A stretch of DNA of 64,000 nt from Natronobacterium texcoconense (GTDB lineage Archaea; Halobacteriota; Halobacteria; Halobacteriales; Natrialbaceae), in assembly GCF_900104065.1 (NCBI RefSeq), contig NZ_FNLC01000002.1, positions 850,995-914,994 of the forward strand. The letters are read 5' to 3'. This document shows positions 17,286-25,017 of the stretch, one piece after another. The translations under genes and the position numbers were made by a program. Positions within the stretch are counted from its first letter, which is position 1. The number at the start of each line of letters is the position of its first letter. Under the pieces are notes generated by a model. It was not told the origin of the DNA. It searched no databases and saw only the letters and a program-made list of their open reading frames with translations.

Positions 17286-17999
17286 CTACCCCAGTCGCTC
17301 GAGGACGTCTTTCCCCTCGAGATACGCGAAGTCGTGGCGCTCGGCGTAGGCTCTGGCGTCGACGGGCGAGAGTGCCTCGCCGGTCTCGTCGTCTAACATC
17401 TCACAGACGACGACCGCGGGCGAGAGGTCAGCGGCGTCGGCGAGCGCGATTCCGAGTTCGGTGTGTCCTTCCCGCTGGGCGAGCAGGTCGGGTGCGGCCT
17501 TCAGCAGGTGGACGTGGCCGGGGACGCGAAACTGCTCGCTGAACGTCGTCTCTTCGGGGGTTGCTGCGGCCTCCCCGAGCGACCTGATCGTCAGCGATCG
17601 ATCGTTGTCGGTGATCCCTGTGTAGGTGTCGCGGTGGTTGACCGTCAGCGAGAACGACGAGCGTTCGTCGTAGCCGAGGTCGTGGCCGCCGGACGCGGGG
17701 TGGTCGACCTCCTCGGTGTAGAACGGAAGGTCGAACGCCTCCGCGATTTCGTGGGCCAGCGCGACGCAGATCAGGCCACCAGCGTCGTTTCGCAGTCGGC
17801 TGACGGCCTCCGGCGTGACGGCGTCGGCGTGATAGATGAGATCCGTCTCGCCTTCGCGGTCGGCCGCGTCGTGGACGAGCACCGGTTCGCCCGTCCGCAG
17901 CGACTCGAGGGCTCGATCGATACTATCCGTCGGGGTGGTCGGTCCGTGGTCGCCCTCGCGTGCGTTCGAACGCGCTCCCCGGTGGTTCGTTCCCGTCAT
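17286..17999 (-). CDS. ribB: 3,4-dihydroxy-2-butanone 4-phosphate synthase
   Basis: 237-residue enzyme (EC 4.1.99.12) converting ribulose 5-phosphate to the four-carbon riboflavin precursor. It has the acidic loop signature [17 protein letters not shown] near the N-terminus (Mg2+ and substrate binding), then [34 protein letters not shown] and GHVHLLKAA, and the C-terminal [12 protein letters not shown]. The first ~25 residues are a haloarchaeal extension. Its ATG overlaps the stop of the upstream riboflavin kinase gene by 4 bp (ATGA), so translation is coupled. Confidence 0.93.
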   Translation of the reverse strand: MTGTNHRGARSNAREGDHGPTTPTDSIDRALESLRTGEPVLVHDAADREGETDLIYHADAVTPEAVSRLRNDAGGLICVALAHEIAEAFDLPFYTEEVDHPASGGHDLGYDERSSFSLTVNHRDTYTGITDNDRSLTIRSLGEAAATPEETTFSEQFRVPGHVHLLKAAPDLLAQREGHTELGIALADAADLSPAVVVCEMLDDETGEALSPVDARAYAERHDFAYLEGKDVLERLG

Positions 18000-18703
18000 T
18001 GGCGATCACCCACGGCGACGGTGACGAAGTCCCCGTCTTCGAGACCCAGTTCCTCGCGGAGTTTCTCGGGGGCGATGATCTCGAGTTGATCGTCGTCGTG
18101 GTGGGTGCGTTCGGGCGCGATGGTGTGGGCGTTCTCGTAGGTTTCGCCGTCGCTGGTCTCGATCGTCGCAGGGTAACAGACCGCGGGGCCGTAGGTGCGT
18201 TCGTCGTCCTCCCAGCCGTCGATGGGAACCGGCTCGAGCGAGCCGATGGCGCTGCGTCGCCGAACGCTATCCTCGCGCAGGTCGAGATTCAGCGTGCCGG
18301 GGAACGGCTCGTAGCCGAGTCGGTCCTCGAACTGGCGTTTGTAGCCCGGCAGGGAGATGTAGTGGCGACCTTCACCCATGCCGCTCGTGACGGTTCCCTC
18401 GAGTTCGACCTCCGAATCGGTCTTGAAGATCCGTCGGTAGTCCTCGTACTCGGCGTGAAGGGCGCGTTCGCCGTCGTCGGTGATCGCGACCCACTGGCCG
18501 TCGCTGACGGTGTCGCGCTCGAGCAGTTCCGCCCCCTCGAGACGCTGGAGGCGGCGCGAGGCGGTCTGGTTCGAGGCGTCGAGGCGATCCGCGAGGTGAG
18601 AACAGGAGATCTTGACGTCGCCCTCGAGCCCGCCCTCGAGTGCCAGCAGTTTCAGCACCGCGAGTTCGTCGGGGCCGACGGCGGACTCCGTTGATAGTGA
18701 CAT
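17996..18703 (-). CDS. ribK: CTP-dependent riboflavin kinase with N-terminal HTH (RbkR)
   Basis: 235 residues from the preferred ATG at 18703. Residues ~1-90 form a winged helix ([25 protein letters not shown]). The rest is the archaeal DUF120 CTP-dependent riboflavin kinase (EC 2.7.1.161), with [21 protein letters not shown] and [10 protein letters not shown]. This fusion is known as RbkR, an enzyme that also represses riboflavin genes. An inverted repeat at 18733-18752 lies just upstream and is a candidate autoregulatory operator. A longer start at 18757 would add 18 residues and place the operator inside the gene, so the shorter start is preferred. It forms an operon with ribB. Confidence 0.9.
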   Translation of the reverse strand: MSLSTESAVGPDELAVLKLLALEGGLEGDVKISCSHLADRLDASNQTASRRLQRLEGAELLERDTVSDGQWVAITDDGERALHAEYEDYRRIFKTDSEVELEGTVTSGMGEGRHYISLPGYKRQFEDRLGYEPFPGTLNLDLREDSVRRRSAIGSLEPVPIDGWEDDERTYGPAVCYPATIETSDGETYENAHTIAPERTHHDDDQLEIIAPEKLREELGLEDGDFVTVAVGDRQ

Positions 18704-18732
18704 ATCTTCGGATTCGCCGTCGGCCCTCAAAA

Positions 18733-18752
18733 GCATACCGAATGTGGTATGC
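18733..18752. promoter_or_regulatory. Inverted repeat upstream of ribK, candidate RbkR operator
   Basis: GCATACC-GAATGT-GGTATGC: perfect 7-bp arms separated by 6 bp, 30 bp upstream of the preferred ribK start. Symmetric operators upstream of riboflavin genes are known for RbkR-type proteins; that this site is one is inferred. Confidence 0.6.
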
Positions 18753-18844
18753 ATCACACAATCGTTATTCAGTTGGCGAGAGTTTACTCGTACTCGTCGG
18801 TTGGTCGAGCGGTGGAAAAAGGCAGCGATGTCGACAGTACGAGG

Positions 18845-19873
18845 TCAGTCCCCGGTAACTGGATCTCGCTGCCAGAACTCGCTGTCTTTCTTCAGTTTGG
18901 GGACCCAGGTGTCGCTCGTCTTCGAGAGTAGGGCAACCCGCGAGGCCGGCACCTCTTTGACTTCGGTGAACTCGGGCATGTACTTCGCGACCTCGCGGGC
19001 GAACTCCGCGACCTCTTCGTGGTCGGGCATCGAGGTGCGATCGAGTCGGCCTCGCGAGTGACCGACGTGCATGTACGCCTTGAGTTCGACGAAGTCCGGA
19101 TCGGCCTGCCCGTAGAAGCCGGCGTACCAGTCGGGGTGGTGCATGTTCTCCCCCTTGACGAGCGTCGTCCGCAGGACCGTACGCGTCTCGTCTTTCTCGG
19201 CGAGGACGTCCATCGTCTCGAGCAGTCGGTCCCAGGCGTCGTCCTCGACGGCCTTGACGACCTGGTCGAAGGTGTGGCGCTCGGGGGCGTCGACGCTGAC
19301 GTACAGTTGCGTCGGCTCACACTCCCGGAGGACGTCGGGGTTGGTCCCGTTCGAGACGAGGAACGTCGTGATATCGCGGTCGTGGAAGGCCTCGAGCAGT
19401 TCCGGCAGGTAGGGGTACAGCGTCGGTTCGCCGTCCAGCGAAATCGCGACGTGTCGGGGTTCCATCGCCTCCTCGAAGACCTCGCGGGGAACCTCCTCGT
19501 TGCCGCCGAAGCCCGAGAGCAGTTTCTTCTGCAGTTTGATCGAGGCGTCGACGACCGCCTCGGGGTCGTCCCACTCGACGTCGCCCAGTTCGTAGGCGTG
19601 ACCGCGGTGGTCGCGCCAGCAGAACACACAGCGTTCGTTACACTTGACGATGGGCGTCATCTGGATACAGCGATGGGACTCGATGCCGTACCAGATGTTC
19701 TTGTAGCATTTTCCCTCGCCGCGCAAGGCGTTTGCCGTCCAGCCGCAGGTCTGGGCCGCCGTGTGGTTCTCGCTGTGGTAGTCCGGACTCGAGACCTGTG
19801 CCGGACCCCCGTCGTCGCCGTCCTCCCCGACGTCGGTCCCCGGATCGACGCCGGAATCGGCGGAGTCGCTCAT
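18845..19873 (-). CDS. taw1: 4-demethylwyosine synthase (radical SAM), TYW1/Taw1
   Basis: 342-residue radical-SAM enzyme making the tricyclic base of wyosine derivatives at position 37 of tRNA-Phe (EC 4.1.3.44). The Cys triad C78-x3-C82-x2-C85 (KCNERCVFCWRD) binds the catalytic [4Fe-4S]; extra upstream Cys (C43, C56, C69) fit the second cluster of TYW1. Further signatures are ISLDGEPTLYPYL, LVSNGTNPDVL and LVKGENMHHPDWYA. The N-terminal ~30 residues are an acidic extension. No flavodoxin domain is present, as expected for archaea. Monocistronic. Confidence 0.93.
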   Translation of the reverse strand: MSDSADSGVDPGTDVGEDGDDGGPAQVSSPDYHSENHTAAQTCGWTANALRGEGKCYKNIWYGIESHRCIQMTPIVKCNERCVFCWRDHRGHAYELGDVEWDDPEAVVDASIKLQKKLLSGFGGNEEVPREVFEEAMEPRHVAISLDGEPTLYPYLPELLEAFHDRDITTFLVSNGTNPDVLRECEPTQLYVSVDAPERHTFDQVVKAVEDDAWDRLLETMDVLAEKDETRTVLRTTLVKGENMHHPDWYAGFYGQADPDFVELKAYMHVGHSRGRLDRTSMPDHEEVAEFAREVAKYMPEFTEVKEVPASRVALLSKTSDTWVPKLKKDSEFWQRDPVTGD

Positions 19874-19931
19874 GTTGCCCGCGCTTGGACGGGCGCGGAC
19901 AAAAGACGTGTGGTCCGTGCCCGCCGTCCGA

Positions 19932-20231
19932 TCACTTCTGGTCCGGGAGCGTCCCCGGCTCTGTCGGTTCGGCTGACTCGTCGCTCTCGTTCACGACCTC
20001 GCGCTCGAACCCGTACAGGACGAGTCCCGTGTTGGCGGTCATGATGACGCCGGTCGTCGGGACAGAGGCGAACAGGTACATGAGGACGCCGACCGCGAAC
20101 GCACCCGCGACGGCCACGGCCCACAGCCACGGCCTCGAGACGGCGACACGATTGGCGTCCCGGTAGGTCCAGGCGAAGAGGCCGACGGTCGTCGCGAGCC
20201 CGAAGACCGCGACGAGCGTGTCCAGTACCAT
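19932..20231 (-). CDS. Small membrane protein, function unknown
   Basis: 99 residues with about three hydrophobic helices: MVLDTLVAVFGLATTVGLFAW, WLWAVAVAGAFAVGVLMYLF and ASVPTTGVIMTANTGLVLYG. The C-terminal tail is acidic (NESDESAEPTEPG). The ATG at 20231 sits at the start of the first helix; the longer open frame upstream is hydrophilic and probably not translated. Such proteins are conserved in haloarchaea without known role. Confidence 0.72.
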   Translation of the reverse strand: MVLDTLVAVFGLATTVGLFAWTYRDANRVAVSRPWLWAVAVAGAFAVGVLMYLFASVPTTGVIMTANTGLVLYGFEREVVNESDESAEPTEPGTLPDQK

Positions 20232-20366
20232 ACGTGTGAGTTCGTCGGGTGGAAGAAAAGCGTTCTGAGGAACAGACGTCGAAACCGATCGGGCGGTTCC
20301 GTCGTGAAACCGTTCGATCGATACGTCGGACCCTCGTTGTCGTCGTTTCTCCACCGATCGGCAACG

Positions 20367-20537
20367 TCACACGTTCGCACGTTCCGCGGTCGCCAGCGCA
20401 GAGAGATCTCCGATCGCTGTGTTGTCCTGCAGGACGTGGTCGCTCACGTCGACCCAGACCGATTCGGTGGCGACCGCCTCGAGTCCGGTCTTCAGAAAGA
20501 GAATCGACTCGTCGACCGTTCGTGGCGAAGAGCAGAC
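20367..20537 (-). pseudogene. Remnant of a second PIN-like gene, C-terminal fragment
   Basis: Directly after the stop of vapC, the same minus-strand frame reads on as protein-like sequence: VDESILFLKTGLEAVATESV, then WVDVSDHVLQDNTAIGDLSA and LATAERANV, ending at a TGA at 20367-20369. The IGDLSALATAERANV segment resembles the last conserved helix of PIN-domain toxins, where a conserved Asp sits before ALATA. No start codon, ribosome site or N-terminal half is present. Probably a decayed toxin gene or the lost tail of a neighbour. Confidence 0.5.
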
Positions 20538-21005
20538 TCAGTTTTCGAGAAACCGGTTCAGTTCGCTAAACTCGGCAGGTGAGAGAATGATCTCGGTATC
20601 GAACTCGTCGAATCGTTCGAAGTCCTCGTCGATCGTCAGCACAGTATTCACGCCTTCGTCGATCGCTACCTGAGCGTAATACCCGTCCCACCTGTTAATA
20701 TTTGCGTCACTCGAGCACGAAAGCCCACCTCGAACGATGTCCTCAGGCATCCTGTCGTACCAGTGGATGCGCTTTGCGTCCATGAAATTTTGTAGCAGCC
20801 GGGATGCCTCCGTGTTCGAATGTCCGTAGTACGTCGTCAGGACAGTATGTGCACCGAATAGCGCGGGATATGGAACAATGGCCTCTATCTCACCGGCAAT
20901 GGCATCTCGGACGTACGAGAGAGCAGCATCGCGGACCGGTGTCTCCGTGTGTGCGAGAGCAATCACTCCAACGTCGAGAAGATACGGTCCGCTCGGGTCA
21001 CTCAT
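20538..21005 (-). CDS. VapC-like PIN-domain toxin
   Basis: 155 residues. The N-terminus YLLDVGVIALAHTETPVRDAA places the first catalytic Asp of a PIN nuclease, an acidic EIEAIVPYPALFGAHTVL region follows, and NINRWDGYYAQVAIDEGVNTVLTIDEDFERFD supplies the late acidic residues. Type II toxins of this family are Mg2+-dependent RNases. Its ATG overlaps the stop of the upstream antitoxin by 8 bp (ATGAGTGA), as expected for a co-translated toxin-antitoxin pair. The target RNA is unknown. Confidence 0.83.
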   Translation of the reverse strand: MSDPSGPYLLDVGVIALAHTETPVRDAALSYVRDAIAGEIEAIVPYPALFGAHTVLTTYYGHSNTEASRLLQNFMDAKRIHWYDRMPEDIVRGGLSCSSDANINRWDGYYAQVAIDEGVNTVLTIDEDFERFDEFDTEIILSPAEFSELNRFLEN

Positions 21006-21282
21006 CGCTGTCTCTGTTTGCCCCGCTTCGAATAGCGGATCGATGCTTCTGGGCAACTGGGTCGACCTCCCTGTCAAGTGGGGTAGTCTTCTCCCGTTCT
21101 GAATCCGTTTCCACAACCAGTTGTTCCATACGTTCGATAATCCGCTCGGGATCGTCTTCAGGCTCAACGACGGCCTTTCCGCCCTCTTCGTGGATCTCTA
21201 CTTCCGTTCCAGGTGTGATCCCGAGACGCTCCCGAACCTCCTGTGGGAGGACGATCCGCCCTTTCGAATCCACTTTCACCAT
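20998..21282 (-). CDS. AbrB/SpoVT-type antitoxin
   Basis: 94 residues. The N-terminal swapped-hairpin DNA-binding domain is clear: MVKVDSKGRIVLPQEVRERL then GITPGTEVEIHEEGGKAVVEP. The C-terminal tail (~50-94) is charged and would wrap the toxin. The ATG at 21282 is chosen because it begins the AbrB domain and sits directly beside an inverted repeat (21283-21303) that would be its autoregulatory operator. It overlaps vapC by 8 bp. Confidence 0.87.
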   Translation of the reverse strand: MVKVDSKGRIVLPQEVRERLGITPGTEVEIHEEGGKAVVEPEDDPERIIERMEQLVVETDSEREKTTPLDREVDPVAQKHRSAIRSGANRDSDE

Positions 21283-21303
21283 ATTCCCACTAGATGTGGG
21301 AAT
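21283..21303. promoter_or_regulatory. Inverted repeat at the antitoxin start, TA autoregulatory operator
   Basis: ATTCCCAC-TAGAT-GTGGGAAT, exact 8-bp arms with a 5-bp centre, adjoins the antitoxin ATG. AbrB-type antitoxins bind such sites; repression of their own operon is inferred. Confidence 0.72.
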
Positions 21304-21378
21304 GTCTATAACGGTTGTGGTCAGTACCAACGACGAATACGGGAGATCAGCCGCTGGAACCCGCTTCTCGAGTGCCGA

Positions 21379-22059
21379 TCACGTCCCGTGAACCCGCTCG
21401 AGTACCGCCAGCGTCCCGTCGGCGTGGGCCTCCTCGAGTAGTTCGTCCGCCGCCGCTCGTGCCGGTTCGTCGGCGTTTGCGACCGCGAAGCTCCGACCGA
21501 CGACCTCGAAGGTGGAGACGTCGTTGATCGAGTCGCCGACAGCGACGGCCGCCTCGAGGTCGAAGCCGACGTGGTCGGCGATCCGTTCGACCCCGTCGCC
21601 CTTGTTCGGATCGGCGTCCTTGACGTGGTAGGCGTAGCCGGTGTCGATCACCTCGAGGCCGTACTCCCTGGCGATTTCCCGCAGCGGGTCGACGGGCGAC
21701 TCGAGGTTGACGGCGATTTCGGTCTCGCGCCAGCGATTGACGGTGTCTTCCTCGCCCCAGCCGAGGTCGTAGCCCGCGGCGCGGTACTCCTCGACGACGG
21801 CCTGGGCGGCCTCGCGGTCGGCAGTGAAGAAGACGTCGTCGCCGGTGTAGACGACGCCGCCGTTCTCGGCGACGACGAGTTCCGGGATGCCGGCGAAGTG
21901 ACAGAGCGCGACGGGATACGGGAAGGCCTTCCCGGTCGCGACGACGACGGAAGCATCCCACTCACGCAGCGGATCGAAGATACGTGGGTCGATGCCCCAC
22001 CCTTCCGGGCGGGTGAGGGTACCGTCGATGTCGAGCACGAGCGGCGGATCGGCAGTCAT
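21379..22059 (-). CDS. Phosphoglycolate phosphatase-type HAD hydrolase
   Basis: 226-residue HAD-superfamily phosphatase, cytoplasmic. HAD motif I is LVLDIDGTLTRP (nucleophile Asp ~10, acid Asp ~12), motif II VVVATGK, the motif III Lys is likely in HVKDADPNKGDGVERI, and motif IV is VAVGDSINDVSTF. Length and motif spacing match archaeal phosphoglycolate phosphatases (Cof-type cap). Product of the reaction would be glycolate plus phosphate. Monocistronic, opposite in strand to nothing of obvious relation. Confidence 0.88.
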   Translation of the reverse strand: MTADPPLVLDIDGTLTRPEGWGIDPRIFDPLREWDASVVVATGKAFPYPVALCHFAGIPELVVAENGGVVYTGDDVFFTADREAAQAVVEEYRAAGYDLGWGEEDTVNRWRETEIAVNLESPVDPLREIAREYGLEVIDTGYAYHVKDADPNKGDGVERIADHVGFDLEAAVAVGDSINDVSTFEVVGRSFAVANADEPARAAADELLEEAHADGTLAVLERVHGT

Positions 22060-22189
22060 ACCCGTGGTTGGGTGGGCCGTCGCCTAAAGTAGCTGGTTCT
22101 CGGAGACGACGTCGGTACTCGAGCGGACGGACACGACTGCGAGACGACCGACGTCGATGGCAAAAATCGAAGCGGTCAGACGGCGACCC

Positions 22190-23281
22190 TTACGGCGTCG
22201 GGACCCAGACCACGTCGGGGAAGATGCCCGCGAAGTACATGAGCGCGACGAGGAACGTCCCGAAGACGATCGCCGCGGCGGGCGGGTCGACGTGGGTGTC
22301 GCCGTGGGCGTAGAAGACGCGCTGGAACAGCTCGCCGAACAGCGCGGAGACGAGACCGAAGACCAGCGCGACGATGAGCGCGCCGCTCTCACCGACTCCG
22401 GCGAGGACGGCGTCGCCCTCGGCCATCACGGCGAGCGCGGCCGTCCCGGCCGGCAGCGTGATGTGGTGGGTCACCGGCACTTTCTCGATACCGAGATTGA
22501 GGAACAGCAGCGACGCCGCGCTGATCCCGAACCCGAGGAACGCGCTTCCGGTCGCGATGGAGATCCAGCCGCCGAGGATTCCCACGAACGCACCGAGGGT
22601 GGCGACGTGGGTCCACTTGTATTGGTGGGGCAGCCACGGTTCGACGGCAAGCCGGCCGGCAGCCGCACCGCCAGCCTGCTGTTCGGGAGTGATGGCGTCG
22701 CCGCCTTCAGGGGTTGCCGGGGCCTCGGCCATCCGTTCGCCCCCGTCGGCCGTCGTCCGGCGCTCCTCGCGCTCGAACGGGCTCATGTCGAGGATATTGC
22801 TACCGCGGACTTTGCCGATGATGCTGTAGCCCAGGATGAGGCGGTGGAAGATCGCCGAGAGGACGACACCCATCGCGATGGGGTCGTACGGCATCCCCAG
22901 CCCGGCAGAGAGTTCCGTCAGCCAGTAGCCGAGAAGACCGAACGCAGCGCCGACCGCGAGGACGTCGGGCTTGGTGCCAAGCGCCTGCGCGATGTTCTTT
23001 GCCTGATGGTAATCGTGCTCGAAGTCGTCCATGTACCCCTGCTTGGCAGCGTAGGCCGTCGCGGCCACACCGCCAGCGAAGCTCACTGCTGGGGAGAACG
23101 CCGGACCGAAGGCGATCTCGTCGGTGATGAACCCGTCACCGCCGGCGAGTACGGACGCTTCGCCGGCGATCACCATGAACCCGGTGAAGACGAACGCCGG
23201 GAGCGGGCCGAGCGCCGCACCGAAGGCTCCGCCGGCGAGCGAGGCGATGATGGCCGCGAGATCCGTGAGCGCCTCGATCAT
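22190..23281 (-). CDS. Multi-pass membrane protein linked to glycerol kinase, candidate glycerol transporter
   Basis: 363 residues with about ten hydrophobic segments. The first is IIASLAGGAFGAALGPLPAF and one of the last is VFGTFLVALMYFAGIFPDVVW. A hydrophilic, probably cytoplasmic loop (~170-215, MSPFEREERRTTADGG) divides the protein. There is no aquaglyceroporin NPA motif. The ATG overlaps the glpK stop by 4 bp, so it is translated with glycerol kinase. Similar proteins sit beside glpK in other haloarchaea as far as I recall. A glycerol-uptake role is inferred from position only. Confidence 0.82.
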   Translation of the reverse strand: MIEALTDLAAIIASLAGGAFGAALGPLPAFVFTGFMVIAGEASVLAGGDGFITDEIAFGPAFSPAVSFAGGVAATAYAAKQGYMDDFEHDYHQAKNIAQALGTKPDVLAVGAAFGLLGYWLTELSAGLGMPYDPIAMGVVLSAIFHRLILGYSIIGKVRGSNILDMSPFEREERRTTADGGERMAEAPATPEGGDAITPEQQAGGAAAGRLAVEPWLPHQYKWTHVATLGAFVGILGGWISIATGSAFLGFGISAASLLFLNLGIEKVPVTHHITLPAGTAALAVMAEGDAVLAGVGESGALIVALVFGLVSALFGELFQRVFYAHGDTHVDPPAAAIVFGTFLVALMYFAGIFPDVVWVPTP

Positions 23282-24819
23282 TCGCCACCACCGTCGTTCG
23301 CCCAGTCACGCGATCGCTCGACCGCGTCCTGCCAGCGGCCGTACTTCGCGTCGACGTCGTCGTCCTGGTCGGGTTCGAACTCGCGGTCGACCTGCCAGTT
23401 GTTCCGCAGGCTGTCGACGTCGTCCCAGTAGCCGACCGCGAGCCCGGCCGCGTACGCAGACCCCAGCGCCGTCGTCTCGTCGACGATCGGCCGAACGATT
23501 TCCGAGCCGATGATGTCCGACTGAAGCTGACAGAGATAGTTGTTCTTGACCGCACCACCGTCGACTTTCAGGCTCGTCATCTCGATGCCCGAATCGGCCT
23601 CCATCGCCTCCGTGACGTCACGGGTCTGGTAGGCGATCGACTCGAGGGTCGCCCGCACGATGTGTTCTTTGCGGGTGCCGCGGGTCATGCCGACGATGGT
23701 GCCACGCGCGCGTTGATCCCAGTGGGGCGCTCCAAGGCCGGTAAAGGCGGGGACGACGTAGACGCCGTCGGTCGAGTCGACGCTGCGGGCCAGTTCCGCG
23801 GTTTCGGCGGGGTCGGCGATCAGGTCGACGTCCTCGAGCCACTCGATCGCCGCGCCGGTGACGAAGATCGATCCCTCGAGGGCGTACTGGACTGGCTCGC
23901 CCGATCGCTGGAAGCCGATCGTCGTCAGCAGGCCGTGGTCGCTCTCGACGGCTTCCTCGCCGGTGTTCATCAGGACGAACGACCCCGTCCCGTAGGTGTT
24001 CTTCGCGTCGCCAGCGTCGAAACAGGTCTGGCCGAACAGCGCCGCCTGCTGGTCGCCGAGTGCGCCCGCGACCGGAACTTCGGCCTCGAGGAAGCCATCG
24101 GGATCGGTCGACCCGTAGGTCGCGTCGTCGCTCGAGGGCCGCACCTCCGGGAGCATCTCGCGTGGGATCGAGAATTCCTCGAGCAGTTCGTCGTCCCACT
24201 CGCAGTCGTGGATGTCGTACAGCATCGTCCGCGAGGCGTTGGTGACTTCGGTGACGTGGTTACCCGTGAGGTTGTAGATCAGCCAGCTATCGATCGTCCC
24301 GAACAGCACGTCGCCCGACTCGGCCCGATCCCGGACGTCCGCTGGACGGGCCCGTTCCATCTTGATGGGGTCGCCTTCCTCTAGGAGCCACTCGGCTTTC
24401 GTTGCCGAGAAGTAGGCGTCGGGCTCGAGGCCCGTCTTCTCGCGGATCCAGTCGGCTTTGCCCTCGTCCTCGAGTTCTTCGATCCGGTCGGTGGTTCGTC
24501 GATCCTGCCAGACGATGGCGTTGTAAACCGGTTTGCCGGAGTCGGCGTCCCACAGGACCGTCGTCTCGCGCTGGTTGGTGACCCCGATGGCCGCGAGCTG
24601 GTCCGGCGAGATTCCGGCCTGCCCGAGCGCCTCCGTGACGACCGTCTTCGTGTTCTCCCAGATCTCTACGGGGTCGTGTTCGACCCAGCCGGGTTCCGGA
24701 TAGATCTGTTCGTGGGTCTCGTAGGCGTTCGCAACGACCTGGCCCTCGTGGTCGAAGACGATGAATCGAGTTCCGGTCGTTCCCTGGTCGATTGCGCCGA
24801 CGTACGTGCGTGCTGTCAT
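23278..24819 (-). CDS. glpK: Glycerol kinase
   Basis: 513 residues, standard GlpK length (EC 2.7.1.30): ATP-dependent phosphorylation of glycerol to sn-glycerol 3-phosphate. FGGY-family motifs are clear: AIDQGTTGTRFIVFDHEG at the N-terminus (phosphate-binding), GVTNQRETTVLWD, NAIVWQDRRT, GALGDQQAALFGQ and GTGSFVLMNTGEE. In the second half are YVVPAFTGLGAPHWD and SLKVDGGAVKNNYLCQLQSD. It heads a two-gene operon with the membrane protein at 22190 and is divergent from glpABC, together forming the haloarchaeal route for using glycerol. Confidence 0.96.
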   Translation of the reverse strand: MTARTYVGAIDQGTTGTRFIVFDHEGQVVANAYETHEQIYPEPGWVEHDPVEIWENTKTVVTEALGQAGISPDQLAAIGVTNQRETTVLWDADSGKPVYNAIVWQDRRTTDRIEELEDEGKADWIREKTGLEPDAYFSATKAEWLLEEGDPIKMERARPADVRDRAESGDVLFGTIDSWLIYNLTGNHVTEVTNASRTMLYDIHDCEWDDELLEEFSIPREMLPEVRPSSDDATYGSTDPDGFLEAEVPVAGALGDQQAALFGQTCFDAGDAKNTYGTGSFVLMNTGEEAVESDHGLLTTIGFQRSGEPVQYALEGSIFVTGAAIEWLEDVDLIADPAETAELARSVDSTDGVYVVPAFTGLGAPHWDQRARGTIVGMTRGTRKEHIVRATLESIAYQTRDVTEAMEADSGIEMTSLKVDGGAVKNNYLCQLQSDIIGSEIVRPIVDETTALGSAYAAGLAVGYWDDVDSLRNNWQVDREFEPDQDDDVDAKYGRWQDAVERSRDWANDGGGE

Positions 24820-25017
24820 GGATGATCACTGTGGCGTATCGCAGACCGTCACTAGCAGGGTCGCGAGCCAATAGTAATGGCTACAACTATCATTATAAAT
24901 ATTATCACTACGACAGTATTACAATGTAATTGGGTTGGGGTGTTCCCAGTATAGCTGGTAATAATTTAGTGTTGGCGACAAAGTAAAGGCCCGGGCAGTC
25001 GACCTTCCACCGAAGAA
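24820..25017. promoter_or_regulatory. Divergent promoter region glpK / glpABC
   Basis: 198 bp, AT-rich in the middle. On the minus strand TATTTATAATGATAG (about 24887-24901) could be the glpK TATA region. On the plus strand GGTAATAATTTAG (about 24956-24968) could serve glpA. A small inverted repeat CCAG-TATAG-CTGG sits between them at about 24945-24957. A shared regulator is likely; the operator is not certain. Confidence 0.5.

Noticed and set aside
22157-23431. 424-codon plus-strand frame opposite the glpK-linked membrane protein
   Set aside because: Its translation is Arg/Glu/Asp-rich repeats typical of antisense to hydrophobic genes; the minus-strand membrane protein overlaps glpK by the standard ATGA.
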